Assembly: GCA_028706295.1 (NCBI GenBank)
Contig: JAQWBQ010000008.1
Span: 34,215 to 98,214, forward strand
Source of the DNA: Bacteroidales bacterium
Lineage (GTDB): Bacteria; Bacteroidota; Bacteroidia; Bacteroidales; FEN-979
Direction: 5' to 3'
Length of the DNA: 64,000 nucleotides
Below are positions 39,795-50,436 of the stretch, in pieces (within the stretch, counting starts at the first letter, position 1; every line of letters begins with the position of its first letter). The notes below the pieces were generated by a model. It saw nothing but the letters and a program-made list of their open reading frames with translations, did not search any database and was not told the origin of the DNA. The position numbers and the translations under genes are program-made.

Positions 39795-40985
39795 ATGACC
39801 GACAGAGAAATCTTTTATCGTCACCTGGGATTACCCTCCTTTAATGCCATGGATCTTGAAATCGTGAAAGCAGACGGTATCTGGTTTTATGACCGAACAG
39901 GAAAAAAATTCATGGATCTGGTGTCGGGGATCACTGTAAGCAATGTGGGGCACCGTCATCCGAAAGTCATTCAGGCAATCATTGAACAGACAGACAAATA
40001 TTTGCATCTTAATGTTTATGGTGAATTTATTCAATCCCCACAAGTGAAATTGGCTAAGAAACTGGTGTCGCTGCTCCCTGAAACACTTAGTAACGTTTTT
40101 TTCGTTAATTCAGGGAGTGAAGCCATAGAAGGAGCCTTAAAGCTAGCCAAACGATATACAGGTCGGAGCGGGATCATCTCATTTTACAATGCCTATCACG
40201 GGAGCACCCACGGAAGCCTGAGTATAACAGGCAATGAATCATTGAAAAACGCTTTCCGCCCCCTACTTCCGGGTATCAGACAAATTGAATTCAACAACCT
40301 TAGCCATCTGGAAACCATCACTTCCGACACGGCATGTGTGGTGCTGGAAACAGTGCAGGCGGAAGCCGGAATTGTATCAATTCATCAGGAATTCATCGAC
40401 TGTTTGGTAAAAAGATGTCGTGATCTGAAAGTTCTGATCCTGTTGGATGATATTCAAATGGGCCTGGGTAGGACCGGTAAGATGTTCAGTTTTGAGCATT
40501 TCGGTTTTATACCTGATATTCTGGCCCTGGCTAAAGCGCTTGGCGCCGGGATGCCACTAGGAGCCTTCATTTCATCAAAAGAGATCATGGATACCCTTGC
40601 ATATAATCCTGAATTGGGTCATATCACCACTTTTGGCGGGCATCCGGTTTCTTGTGCTGCGGCAATAGCCGGATTGGATGTATTGTTGTCAGAAAATCTG
40701 CTCGGGCAGGTGGAAGGGAAAGGCAGGATCCTCGAAGAAAAACTGGGGCATCATCCCGGGTTCAGTGCAGTACGCCGGGCAGGACTTGCACTTGGGATTG
40801 ATCTTAAAAATCCGGATAAGAAAGAGCACTTTATGAGGTCGGCGATCGGCCATGGAGCCATCATTGATTGGTATATGTTCCGACCCGCTACCTTCCGGAT
40901 TGCACCTCCGTTAACAATAACTCCTGATGAGCTGGAAGAAGCCTGTCAAAGGATACTTGCTGCCGCTCATGAAAGCCTTGAATAA
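39795..40985 (+). CDS. Class III aminotransferase (acetylornithine/ornithine aminotransferase-like)
   Basis: FMDLVSGITVSNVGHRHPKVIQAI, FFVNSGSEAIEGALKLAKRYTGRSGIISFYNAYHGSTHG, LLDDIQMGLGRTGKMFSFEHFGFIPDILALAKALGAGMPLGAFIS. Confidence 0.9.
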   Translation: MTDREIFYRHLGLPSFNAMDLEIVKADGIWFYDRTGKKFMDLVSGITVSNVGHRHPKVIQAIIEQTDKYLHLNVYGEFIQSPQVKLAKKLVSLLPETLSNVFFVNSGSEAIEGALKLAKRYTGRSGIISFYNAYHGSTHGSLSITGNESLKNAFRPLLPGIRQIEFNNLSHLETITSDTACVVLETVQAEAGIVSIHQEFIDCLVKRCRDLKVLILLDDIQMGLGRTGKMFSFEHFGFIPDILALAKALGAGMPLGAFISSKEIMDTLAYNPELGHITTFGGHPVSCAAAIAGLDVLLSENLLGQVEGKGRILEEKLGHHPGFSAVRRAGLALGIDLKNPDKKEHFMRSAIGHGAIIDWYMFRPATFRIAPPLTITPDELEEACQRILAAAHESLE

Positions 40986-41025
40986 ACGCAATAGATAAAG
41001 TAAACTTTTTAAGATTTCATTCGGA

Positions 41026-41700
41026 ATGACAGTTTTTCTTTTACCGGATGAGCCGGTATTTCCACCGGCAGAAGAGGCTGACCCTGACGGGTTAATTGCC
41101 ATCGGTGGAGATCTTTCGCCTGTCCGGTTATTGAATGCATACGCTCAAGGTATATTCCCCTGGTTCGATGATGGTTCTGATATTTTCTGGTATTCTCCCG
41201 ACCCCCGAATGATCTTGTTTCCGGATCGATTCAAGGCTCCGAAAAGTCTGATCAGAACTGTACAGAAAAATATCTTTGAAATTCGGTTCGACACCTCTTT
41301 TTACGAGGTGATCCGCGCATGTGCCGATACTGCAAGGCCAGATCAGGAAGGTACCTGGATCAGTGACAGGTTCATTGAGGCTTACAGCACATTATATGAT
41401 ATGGGCATTGGGCATTCAGTCGAAGTTTTCCTGAACGATTCACTGGCAGGCGGATTATATGGCATTTCACTCGGTGAAGTATTTTTCGGTGAAAGTATGT
41501 TCCACACTGTCAATGATGCATCCAAGGTAGCTTTTTATGCACTCGTTGAGCGCAGCAAACAATGGAGGATCAGGCTCATCGATTGTCAGATTTCAACCAA
41601 GCATCTGGCCAATCTCGGCGCGACTGAGGTACCCAGGGCAGAATATTTACTTCTGCTGAAGGAATCGCTGAACCGCCCGACACAAAAAGGCCGATGGTAA
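41026..41700 (+). CDS. aat: Leucyl/phenylalanyl-tRNA--protein transferase
   Basis: FPPAEEADPDGLIAIGGDLSPVRLLNAYAQGIFPWFDDGSDIFWYSPDPRMILFPD, GGLYGISLGEVFFGESMFHTVNDASKVAF. Confidence 0.95.
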   Translation: MTVFLLPDEPVFPPAEEADPDGLIAIGGDLSPVRLLNAYAQGIFPWFDDGSDIFWYSPDPRMILFPDRFKAPKSLIRTVQKNIFEIRFDTSFYEVIRACADTARPDQEGTWISDRFIEAYSTLYDMGIGHSVEVFLNDSLAGGLYGISLGEVFFGESMFHTVNDASKVAFYALVERSKQWRIRLIDCQISTKHLANLGATEVPRAEYLLLLKESLNRPTQKGRW

Positions 41701-41774
41701 GCTCTGTGAATCGGAATATTTCACCACCAGACACACAGTGTATTAAAATCAGAAGGATTATTCCGGTTGTCTGA

Positions 41775-42983
41775 TTATTTCATTTCAAGCTTATTTCTTA
41801 AATCCTTTGGTACAGCATTTTTATGGACCATAAGATCCATAGTTTTCAGTCGGATATAAGCTTCTGAAACATAAATATAACCATTGTAAGGACTGCCGTC
41901 GAGGCCCCAGGAGTTTTTTACAAGATAATATTTGGTACCGTTCTGGTCTCTGGCAATTCCAACGAGATGAAGCCCATGGTCATCGGTGGTCTGGTAGTTG
42001 TCAAATTCTACCTGACGCATCTCCTGGGTTATATCTTTTTCCTTGACGGGATGTTCAAATTTTAACAACATCTTTTCCTTCTCTGCATCACTGAGCTTGC
42101 CCCAACGGTCTTTATCCATTCCCGTTATTTCACTGACATTTTTATCGGGCACGATGGCAATTCCGTTTTTCCAGGCAAAGCCTTTTTCACTGACATCGGC
42201 ACCCCAGGCTACCGTGTAGCCCTGGTCAATTGAATTGTCAATGATCCTGATCATGTCATCAAGGGGAACATTATAAACCTCATCCATGGCCCAGTTATCG
42301 GGAATTTCAATAATGAATTTTGAATAAAACGGATGGTGAGTATAAGATGTAATCTCAACATAATCATCCGGATTTATTCCGAGCATATCGGCAAATGAAC
42401 GGGGGGTGTACTCGGTGCCTTTGTAGGTAAATTTATCCGGAATGGTTCCAAGGTACGCGTCAACCAGGCCGTTGAATCCCTTCTGCCAAACCGGTGTAAG
42501 TTTCCGATTAGGGTTTTTTGCAACGGCTTCGACTGTTGCTTCCAGTACGGCATCCATTTCACCATGAACCGGATTCACTTCACCAATCACATGTCCGGAG
42601 TATGCCGACTCGGGTGTTATACCATATTTGCGCAACATATTGATTACATCATGCGCTGCCCCGCCTGGTCCGAAATTATGCTTTCCGTTAAACCGAATGT
42701 ACATCTCTGCTTTCTCCGGATAGGCTTTGTGAACCGGGAACATGTCGGAAAGATCAAAGGTATCCTTTCCCATACGCAAAAGTTCCGACTCAAGGAACGA
42801 AATCGTTGAATAACTCCAGCATGTGCTCGAACGATATTGATTTTTTACAGAAGTAGCAGGTAATTTCTTGACCAGCGTAAACTGATAACCGGAATCAGAT
42901 TTTTTTTCTTTTTCCTGCGCAGAAAGTCCCGTAGTGGCTAAGATGAACAATGCAAGGAATGACAATGTAAACAAATTCTTCAT
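41775..42983 (-). CDS. C1 family aminopeptidase (PepC / bleomycin hydrolase-like), secreted
   Basis: Signal peptide; VKNQYRSSTCWSYSTISFLESELLRMGK (catalytic Cys), DDHGLHLVGIARDQNGTKYYLVKNSWG (His/Asn). Confidence 0.9.
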   Translation of the reverse strand: MKNLFTLSFLALFILATTGLSAQEKEKKSDSGYQFTLVKKLPATSVKNQYRSSTCWSYSTISFLESELLRMGKDTFDLSDMFPVHKAYPEKAEMYIRFNGKHNFGPGGAAHDVINMLRKYGITPESAYSGHVIGEVNPVHGEMDAVLEATVEAVAKNPNRKLTPVWQKGFNGLVDAYLGTIPDKFTYKGTEYTPRSFADMLGINPDDYVEITSYTHHPFYSKFIIEIPDNWAMDEVYNVPLDDMIRIIDNSIDQGYTVAWGADVSEKGFAWKNGIAIVPDKNVSEITGMDKDRWGKLSDAEKEKMLLKFEHPVKEKDITQEMRQVEFDNYQTTDDHGLHLVGIARDQNGTKYYLVKNSWGLDGSPYNGYIYVSEAYIRLKTMDLMVHKNAVPKDLRNKLEMK

Positions 42984-43104
42984 GACAAATTTTTTAAAGG
43001 AGATTTTTGATAATTGAATCGGGTTTCAAAAATAAACAGATTTCAACAAGCAGGCAAAGAAATTAGTTGAATCCTCCGGATTTATCCGACTTTGATCTAC
43101 CGCA

Positions 43105-44052
43105 TTATAATTCAAATGGATGGTCACGGTTAAAATCGGGGCGGTAAAAGTCACTGCTGTCGAATTCCTGAATCCATCCATGGTGCATTCCAAGCTTCTC
43201 CATGGCACTTATGACTTCACGGTACTCTTTGGAGGTCACTCTCCTGCCAAGTTGCGGATGATTGCATACCCGCGGTGTTGGATAATACTGTGCCATAAGT
43301 GAAACATGAATTCTTGGAGAGAGTTCTTCAGCAAGAAAACGAAGTACCTGAATGCTGTTTTCAACCGCTCCCGGAAGAACCAAATGACGTACTACCATTC
43401 CTGATTCTGCGTTCCTGTTTTCATCCAGAATCAGGGTGGAACCTTTCTGCCGAAACATCTCTTTCAGGGCATTTCCGGCCACTTTCGGATAATCGTGAGC
43501 ATCAGAAAGAGCAGCGCCCAATGAGGAATCACTATATTTAAAATCAGGAAGATAGACATCTATAATTCCTTCCAGCATCCTTAAAGTTGTTACCTTATCA
43601 TATCCATTTGAATTATAGACCCATACAGGCCGAAAACCCAATGATCTGACACTTTCAATAATCATCAGCATCTGTGGTATGAAATGAGAGGGTGAAACGA
43701 AACCGACGCGGTTTATGCCATTCTCCAGTATTCTGACGACATTCTTCACCGTTTCTTCCAGGGTCAAATCCTGGTCTGAACGGTCAGAAGTGTTATCGCT
43801 GATCTGGTAATTCTGACAATAGACACATTGAAGGTTACAGTTGGTGAAAAAGATGTTACAGATACCTTTTTCACCGCTAATAACCGGTTCCTCCCCCCTG
43901 TGTATGCATATCGACCCGATATTCAGGCCAGCGTCACTTCTGCAATAGCCCAGTTCACCCTTCAACCGGTTAACATGGCATTCGCGCGGGCACCATGCAC
44001 AGTTTTCAAGCATAGTCAAAGGTTTTATTCCAGATTGATTTATAGTCATCAT
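43105..44052 (-). CDS. Radical SAM protein, PflX/COG1313-like
   Basis: CNIFFTNCNLQCVYCQNYQIS (CxxxCxxC), ENCAWCPRECHVNRLKGELGYC. Start chosen at ATG 44052; exact start uncertain. Confidence 0.85.
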   Translation of the reverse strand: MMTINQSGIKPLTMLENCAWCPRECHVNRLKGELGYCRSDAGLNIGSICIHRGEEPVISGEKGICNIFFTNCNLQCVYCQNYQISDNTSDRSDQDLTLEETVKNVVRILENGINRVGFVSPSHFIPQMLMIIESVRSLGFRPVWVYNSNGYDKVTTLRMLEGIIDVYLPDFKYSDSSLGAALSDAHDYPKVAGNALKEMFRQKGSTLILDENRNAESGMVVRHLVLPGAVENSIQVLRFLAEELSPRIHVSLMAQYYPTPRVCNHPQLGRRVTSKEYREVISAMEKLGMHHGWIQEFDSSDFYRPDFNRDHPFEL

Positions 44053-44143
44053 TTTTGAGAATAAAATCACCACACATGAAGGAACTTTACGAACTTAGCG
44101 CCGGTTTTATACACAATCTGCACTTTTACAAAAATACAAGGAA

Positions 44144-44809
44144 ATGATGAACCAGTACCGGTACACCCATGTTATCTGGGATTGGAACGGAACTTTACTT
44201 GATGATGCCTGGCTTTGTGTAGCCGTGATGAATGGAATGTTGCGGGAAAGGGATCTGCCAACCAGGACCCTCCGGCAGTACAAGGAGGTATTTGATTTTC
44301 CGGTCCGGGATTATTACGAAAAATTAGGTTATGATTTTTCCAGCGAGCCTTTTGAGGAGGTCGGACTGGAGTTCATGGTCCTTTACAACCGGCGCCAACA
44401 TGAAGCCCGGCTCCATACAGGTGTTATTGATATTTTGTCATGGTTACGGGATCGGGGAATCAGGCAATCCATACTTTCCGCAAGGGAACAGTCAGAACTC
44501 ATTGATGAAATAAGTGCAGCAGGAATTTCCCCATTTTTTGACCATATTTACGGACTAGAGGATCACTATGCCCATGGGAAGACTGAAGTCGGATTCCGTT
44601 TAATCAATGACATCCACGTTCCAAAAGATCAGATCCTTTTTATCGGTGATACAAAGCATGATGCTGAGGTTGCCCGGGAAGTCGGGATTGATTGTCTACT
44701 GATGCCAAATGGGCATCACAGCAGGAAAAGACTTGAATTGACAGGAATTCCGATTGTAAAACAATTTGAGGATTTAAAAGAAAGGTTATACAGAAGGCAA
44801 CCTGATTGA
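44144..44809 (+). CDS. HAD family hydrolase (phosphoglycolate phosphatase-like)
   Basis: HVIWDWNGTLLDD, SILSAREQSELIDE, FIGDTKHDAEVAREVGIDCLLMPNGHHSRKRL. Confidence 0.88.
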   Translation: MMNQYRYTHVIWDWNGTLLDDAWLCVAVMNGMLRERDLPTRTLRQYKEVFDFPVRDYYEKLGYDFSSEPFEEVGLEFMVLYNRRQHEARLHTGVIDILSWLRDRGIRQSILSAREQSELIDEISAAGISPFFDHIYGLEDHYAHGKTEVGFRLINDIHVPKDQILFIGDTKHDAEVAREVGIDCLLMPNGHHSRKRLELTGIPIVKQFEDLKERLYRRQPD

Positions 44810-44873
44810 ATGGTCGAAAAAATCGTGTATATCGCATAATTATCAACTATCACTTCCTTTGTTACTTGATAAT

Positions 44874-47800
44874 ATGAATAAGCTTTTCATACTTTTCATA
44901 ATAGGATCTCTTCAGGTTTCACCGGTTCAGATTTTATTCGGACAATCGGTTAAAGGAAAGAGCATGCAAATGCATACCATCCATTTGGATAAGAAAAATC
45001 CCGATTCTGGTCAAAAATCCTGCAACCACCCAATCGCTTTTATCAATATTTCAGATTCCGACAAGGTAAATCCCGAGACAAGATCAGTGTCAGCTTTTCT
45101 TAATAAGCAAAGTGAATTATCGGCAGAAATTCTTTCGTTTAGCAATTTCGTAAGTTTAAAAAAGCAATATAAAAAGTACCGGATCATATGGATACACGCT
45201 GCGGGATCTTTTCCATTAACCGGGATTGACGGCGCCGCCGACTGGATCGTACGATTAAAAAAGTACGTAGAATCAGGAGGAAAACTTCTGCTGACCGGTC
45301 AGGCAGTTCATTTTCTTAATATTTTAGGATTTGAACCAATGACCATTGAAGACAGTACAAAACAATGTATTGATGAGGGGTATGGGAGAAGGCTTGGTTT
45401 TCATGCATTCCGCAATCATCCCGTTTTCGATGGATTGAACGGTGGCGCTTATATTTTATGGCCCTTATCGGACATGACCACGCAGATTTCAGGTTTTTTC
45501 GGTGAAAAGGCACCTGTTAACGGACGCGTGGTGGCTGTTGACTGGGATTACATTTTTTTAAGGGAGCAGACCAAACTTCTGTTCGAGTATAGTCCCGGCT
45601 ATGGGAAAGTCCTTGCAGTGGGTGGGTATATGAATTTCAGTCTCCCGAACAGGAACCGGGCGCATCTGGAGCTTTTTTCGGAAAACTGTCTGAAGTACCT
45701 GTTTGAAGACGGGCGACATGGTCATTACTGGGATTTTTCTCCAGCCAAAGTAATCGCATGTGATTCAGTACCCTATGTTGATAAACATCCCGACATAATT
45801 CCTCCTGCAGTTCCATGGATTACGGGTGATCAGGAACTGTCACTCCGGAACCCGTCGGGTGGAGGGAACTTCTGGGATGTTGCAGGTAAAAGAATGGTAA
45901 CAATGGGAAATGAAAGACATGGGATTGAAGAGGTCTGGACCCATCCATTCATGGCGCTCCGGGATTATGAAGCAGGTTTGAAATTTAAAGATACTGACAC
46001 CATATTGTGGTTATCTGACCTTCAACCGGCTGTAACTGTGGATCCTTCCTTCTTCAGAAGAGATTATCAAGTCGGAGGAGGCAGATTAACCGAAATCATC
46101 GTGAATGACCCTGAACGACCCATCGGGATAGTGCATTATCAATATGAAGGCAACAATGATCCGGACCTGGTAATTCAGTTCAAATCGAACCTCAGATGGA
46201 TGTGGCCTTATTCAGAACAGGCAACCGGGAGTCTTTACCACTGGTGGGATCCCACATTGCAGGCTATCGGGATAAGGGATCAGACCGGGGACCTCAATGT
46301 GATCGTTGGCGCTAACAGTCCGGCACTTATCTATCTTGAAGGTCATTACAATGGATATAAGCCGGATCAAAATCATAATAAGTACTCAGGTATTCCGACT
46401 GACCGGATGCAGGTTGCAGGCCTTCTGCAGTACCAGATCCAGCAGGAAAAACCACTCGATGTGATTTTTTGCGGAACCAGTGAAGGAACTGATTCAGCCT
46501 ATCAGTATTTCAAATATGCCTGCAGCAATCCGCATGACATCCTGATCAGGGCACAACAGAATTCAATGGCGAATCTGAAGGATAGACTTATGGTTACTAC
46601 TCCCGATTCTGATTTTAATACGGGTTACAGATGGGCGTTAGTCGCTACCGATCGTTTCATGGTGAAGACACCCACGATGGGAGAAGCTTTGGTAGCCGGG
46701 TATGCGACAACGCGGCCGGGTTGGGATGGCGGGCATAAAATAAACGGGAGGCCGGGTTACGCCTGGTATTTCGGCCGTGACGCGGTATGGAGTAGTTTTG
46801 CTTTACTTGATTATGGTGATTTTACAAAAGTGAATTCCCAGCTCGAATTCTTCAATAAATATCAGGATCTGACCGGGAAAATATTTCATGAAGCATCAAC
46901 ATCCGGATTTATTCATTATGATGCGGCAGATGCTACTCCGCTGTATGTCGTTCTGGCCGGCAGATATTTCAGATATTCCAATGATACAGCCTTTCTTCGA
47001 AAATCGTGGGACCATGTAAAAAACGCCATCGATTTTTGCTATTCGACCGACACTGATCAGGACCATCTGATCGAAAACACCAATGTAGGTCATGGTTGGG
47101 TTGAAGGCGGCGAATTGTACGGTTCTCATGCGACCCTATACATGGCAGGGATCTGGTCATCAGCCCTGTCAGAGGCAGCGAATATGGCTTCGTTCATGAA
47201 TGACCGTGATGCAGAAAAATACAGGATGGAGGCCGTTACTGTAAAAAACATCATCAATAACCGGTTTTGGAATGAGGAAAAACGCTTTTTCGCTTATGGA
47301 ATGAATCAGGACGGTTCTTTCCGACACGAGCCCACAGCTTTACCTGCAGTTCCGATCTTATTGGGAATCACTGATCTTGAAAAGGCCGAACCATGCCTTC
47401 AGCAATATGCATCAAATCTCTTTTCGACCAACTGGGGTATCAGGATTGTGCGGGACGACAGTAAAATGTATAAACCAACCGGATACCATCACGGAAGTGT
47501 ATGGCCCTTATTCACCGGATGGGCATCACTTGCAGCATACAAAACCGGGTATGAGGTTCAGGGATTCACACACCTGATGAACAATCTGAAAGTATATAAA
47601 AACTGGGGACTTGGTTTTGTTGAAGAGGTACTGAATGGTGCGGTCTACAAACCCACCGGTGTTTGTCCGCACCAATGCTGGTCAGAAACCATGGTTCTTC
47701 AGCCAGCCATTGAAGGGCTTCTTGGGTTGAATCCTGATGCCGGGAGCCAGCGGCTGACCTTCGCCCCTGCCCTGCCTGCAAGTTGGGATTCTTTAAAGGT

Positions 47801-48434
47801 TAATAATATCCGGATCGGGGATCAAAGAATTGATTACAGTTATAAAAGAAATACAATCCTCCAATTGTCACAAGAGGCATCGGAAACTCAGGGTAATAAT
47901 CCCGGCAGAATTAAAGATGATTCTCAGGTTTACCTGGAGTCAGAATTTTCTTTTTCATTTGACCGGGGAAAACCTGTAAGGGTCGAATTCATGCCCACCT
48001 TCCCGGCCGGGACGCGTTTCATCAGGGTCACCCTCGATGGCATTGAAGTATCCCATTCTACATTCAAAACTGCACATTCGATGAAATTGGTTGTAAACTT
48101 TGTTTTAAAATCCAAGTCCCGTCTGATTGTTCAGTCTACCGGCGGTATCTCCGTTCTTCCTGTGATCGCCGATCCGAATCCGGGAGATTCTGCTGAAGGA
48201 TTGCGGATCATATCGTCGTATCTCAAAGGAAATGAATACGTTGTCGGTGTGGAAGGAGCAGGATCAACTTCCGGATCGTTCGAAATATGGAGTCAGCGAC
48301 CTTTCAGTACCCTTTCTGACAATGTACATTTTTTAGGTCAAAAGCTGAATATCAGCCGGTTCTCTGTAGGTTTCGAACCTTCAGGACAGAAATATTCCCA
48401 AAGAACAATCATTTTCAAATATGACGATTATTGA
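44874..48434 (+). CDS. Large secreted multidomain glycoside hydrolase: N-terminal GATase1-like domain plus amylo-alpha-1,6-glucosidase-like (alpha/alpha)6 barrel
   Basis: Start set to ATG 44874 (signal peptide). Barrel motifs GYAWYFGRDAVWSSFALLDYGDFTKV, GHGWVEGGELYGSHATLYMAGIWSSAL, YHHGSVWPLFTGWASLA, CPHQCWSETMVLQPAIEGLLGL. Confidence 0.8.
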   Translation: MNKLFILFIIGSLQVSPVQILFGQSVKGKSMQMHTIHLDKKNPDSGQKSCNHPIAFINISDSDKVNPETRSVSAFLNKQSELSAEILSFSNFVSLKKQYKKYRIIWIHAAGSFPLTGIDGAADWIVRLKKYVESGGKLLLTGQAVHFLNILGFEPMTIEDSTKQCIDEGYGRRLGFHAFRNHPVFDGLNGGAYILWPLSDMTTQISGFFGEKAPVNGRVVAVDWDYIFLREQTKLLFEYSPGYGKVLAVGGYMNFSLPNRNRAHLELFSENCLKYLFEDGRHGHYWDFSPAKVIACDSVPYVDKHPDIIPPAVPWITGDQELSLRNPSGGGNFWDVAGKRMVTMGNERHGIEEVWTHPFMALRDYEAGLKFKDTDTILWLSDLQPAVTVDPSFFRRDYQVGGGRLTEIIVNDPERPIGIVHYQYEGNNDPDLVIQFKSNLRWMWPYSEQATGSLYHWWDPTLQAIGIRDQTGDLNVIVGANSPALIYLEGHYNGYKPDQNHNKYSGIPTDRMQVAGLLQYQIQQEKPLDVIFCGTSEGTDSAYQYFKYACSNPHDILIRAQQNSMANLKDRLMVTTPDSDFNTGYRWALVATDRFMVKTPTMGEALVAGYATTRPGWDGGHKINGRPGYAWYFGRDAVWSSFALLDYGDFTKVNSQLEFFNKYQDLTGKIFHEASTSGFIHYDAADATPLYVVLAGRYFRYSNDTAFLRKSWDHVKNAIDFCYSTDTDQDHLIENTNVGHGWVEGGELYGSHATLYMAGIWSSALSEAANMASFMNDRDAEKYRMEAVTVKNIINNRFWNEEKRFFAYGMNQDGSFRHEPTALPAVPILLGITDLEKAEPCLQQYASNLFSTNWGIRIVRDDSKMYKPTGYHHGSVWPLFTGWASLAAYKTGYEVQGFTHLMNNLKVYKNWGLGFVEEVLNGAVYKPTGVCPHQCWSETMVLQPAIEGLLGLNPDAGSQRLTFAPALPASWDSLKVNNIRIGDQRIDYSYKRNTILQLSQEASETQGNNPGRIKDDSQVYLESEFSFSFDRGKPVRVEFMPTFPAGTRFIRVTLDGIEVSHSTFKTAHSMKLVVNFVLKSKSRLIVQSTGGISVLPVIADPNPGDSAEGLRIISSYLKGNEYVVGVEGAGSTSGSFEIWSQRPFSTLSDNVHFLGQKLNISRFSVGFEPSGQKYSQRTIIFKYDDY

Positions 48435-49179
48435 TCTGATCATACTTACACTTGCATCCTTTCTTGCCGGGATCGTTAATGCACTTGCCGGAGGCGGTAC
48501 CCTGATCACTTTCCCTGCGCTTACTGCACTTGGAATTCCGGCATTGATCGCCAATGTCACCAATACGATCGCGTTAAGTCCAGGGTATCTTGCCGGCGCT
48601 TTGGCACAGCGAAAAGAGCTGTACGGACAGAAAAGGCTGTTATGGATACTTTTACCTGTAAGCCTGGCCGGAGGGGTAGGCGGAGGATTTCTGTTACTTC
48701 AGACCGGAGAACGGAGCTTCAGGGAAATTGTTCCCTGGCTGATTCTCTTTGCCACTGTATTGTTAATACTTCAGCCTTTAATACGTAAGTGGATCAACCA
48801 TTTACAGGAAGGATCACATCATAGGATAAGTATTTACTGGGTATTTCTTTTTATCCTGCCAGCGGCCTTCTATGGCGGTTATTTCGGTGCCGGAGTAAGT
48901 GTAATCATCATTGCAACCCTCGGAGTAATGATCAACGATACGCTGAACAGGCTGAATGCGCTGAAACAGGTCATTTCATTCGTGATTAATGTTGTAACTG
49001 CCCTGTTTTTCATTTTCACTACCTCCTTTAGCTGGACTATTGTTATCGTCATGGCAACTGGGTCCATTTTAGGTGGGATTGCTGGCGGACGGTTAGCCGG
49101 GATGATAAAACCTCAGGTGCTCCGATGGACCATCATTACTATTGGATTTATTGTGTCGATCATATATTTCATCAAATGA
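48421..49179 (+). CDS. TSUP / TauE-SafE family membrane transporter
   Basis: LASFLAGIVNALAGGGTLITFPALTALGIPALIANVTNTIALSPGYLAGAL; overlaps the upstream gene by 14 bp. Confidence 0.9.
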   Translation: MTIIDLIILTLASFLAGIVNALAGGGTLITFPALTALGIPALIANVTNTIALSPGYLAGALAQRKELYGQKRLLWILLPVSLAGGVGGGFLLLQTGERSFREIVPWLILFATVLLILQPLIRKWINHLQEGSHHRISIYWVFLFILPAAFYGGYFGAGVSVIIIATLGVMINDTLNRLNALKQVISFVINVVTALFFIFTTSFSWTIVIVMATGSILGGIAGGRLAGMIKPQVLRWTIITIGFIVSIIYFIK

Positions 49180-49345
49180 CCCGTTCTCTCAATACCAGTT
49201 TTAAAAGCCTGGTTCTCACATCAGATGATAAGAAAAATGTGTTCCCAATAAGCAAATAAGTAATCGGCATTTCTGCAGCTTACAAGTAAAATGAAGAAGT
49301 AATCGTTCAGACAGGATTCAGTCTTAATAATCAAATTTGAGTACT

Positions 49346-49780
49346 ATGAAATTCAAAATTCTTTTGTTGATCGCTGGTTTAGCATTCATGGCTGATGGAT
49401 GTGTTTCGAATCGTGAAAAGAATATTCTCGAAATACGGAAAGCGGAGGCAGCATTTGCCCAAATGGCGTCAGAAAAAGGAATTCCTGAAGCATTCTTTTT
49501 TTATGCCGCGGATAGCGGTGTCATCATGAGGAATAGCAAACTGATTGTGGGAAAAGATTCAATTCTCGGGTATTACAAAAGCCGGACTGTTGGAGAAGCT
49601 CAATTAAAATGGTCTCCCGACTTCATCGATGTAGCCGAATCGGGTGATCTCGGGTACACCTATGGAACCTACACATTCACCTTTCGCGACACAGCCGGAG
49701 TTATCAGAGAGAGCCGGGGATTCTTTCACACGGTTTGGAAGCGGCAGTCAGATGGAAGCTGGCGTTTCGTTTGGGATTAA
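49346..49780 (+). CDS. DUF4440/SnoaL-like NTF2-fold lipoprotein
   Basis: Lipobox LAFMADGC; RKAEAAFAQMASEKGIPEAFFFYAADSGVIMRN..., GDLGYTYGTYTFTFRD...WKRQSDGSWRFVWD. Confidence 0.8.
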   Translation: MKFKILLLIAGLAFMADGCVSNREKNILEIRKAEAAFAQMASEKGIPEAFFFYAADSGVIMRNSKLIVGKDSILGYYKSRTVGEAQLKWSPDFIDVAESGDLGYTYGTYTFTFRDTAGVIRESRGFFHTVWKRQSDGSWRFVWD

Positions 49781-50304
49781 TCCTTTTCGATTTTAAAAGC
49801 ATTGAAAATCATATCCATACCGACCTGGGTTGCGGCATGATATGTTGCTTCCAGGATATCCTTATCATTCCACCCGAGTTTCTTCAGCGCCTCAATGTCA
49901 GACTCGATTATTGAATTAGAATTATTTACCACTTTAAGTATAAATAGAAGCAACGCAAGTTCTTTTGCATCAAGGGGAGCCTTCTCAGGATCGCGCTTGA
50001 TCTCTCCTATCTGATCAGGTAAAACTCCATATTGAAACAAAATTCCCGTATTGGCACTTACACAGTAAGCACATTCTTCCTGTACCGAAACCAGCAGCCG
50101 GATAATAGCAAGCAGTTTTCCGCTCAGGGTTTTATGCCGCATGAAAAAACCAAGATTGTTTACCTGGGTTTCAAGAACATGCTCACTTGCACTGAATATT
50201 TTAAATGCATTTGGGACAAACCCCATTGCATTGATCATGTTTTCATAAATGGAGGCAACCTTTCCGGTAGCCTGATCCTTTTCAATAACGTTGAGGAGCG
50301 CCAT
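49777..50304 (-). CDS. Carboxymuconolactone decarboxylase / AhpD-like family protein
   Basis: VSVQEECAYCVSANTG (CxxC...), peroxidase-related enzyme architecture (MINAMGFVPNAFKIFSASEHVLE). Confidence 0.85.
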   Translation of the reverse strand: MALLNVIEKDQATGKVASIYENMINAMGFVPNAFKIFSASEHVLETQVNNLGFFMRHKTLSGKLLAIIRLLVSVQEECAYCVSANTGILFQYGVLPDQIGEIKRDPEKAPLDAKELALLLFILKVVNNSNSIIESDIEALKKLGWNDKDILEATYHAATQVGMDMIFNAFKIEKD

Positions 50305-50436
50305 AAGCCTGATTTTATGTGAAAATAAAAAGATATAAAATGAAAGTAACTTCCGTTCTCATTCTTTATTGTTAGGTCTTGAATTATTTTCAAAGAAAAA
50401 GCATACCTTCACCCCTTCCAATTCAATTCTGGTAAC

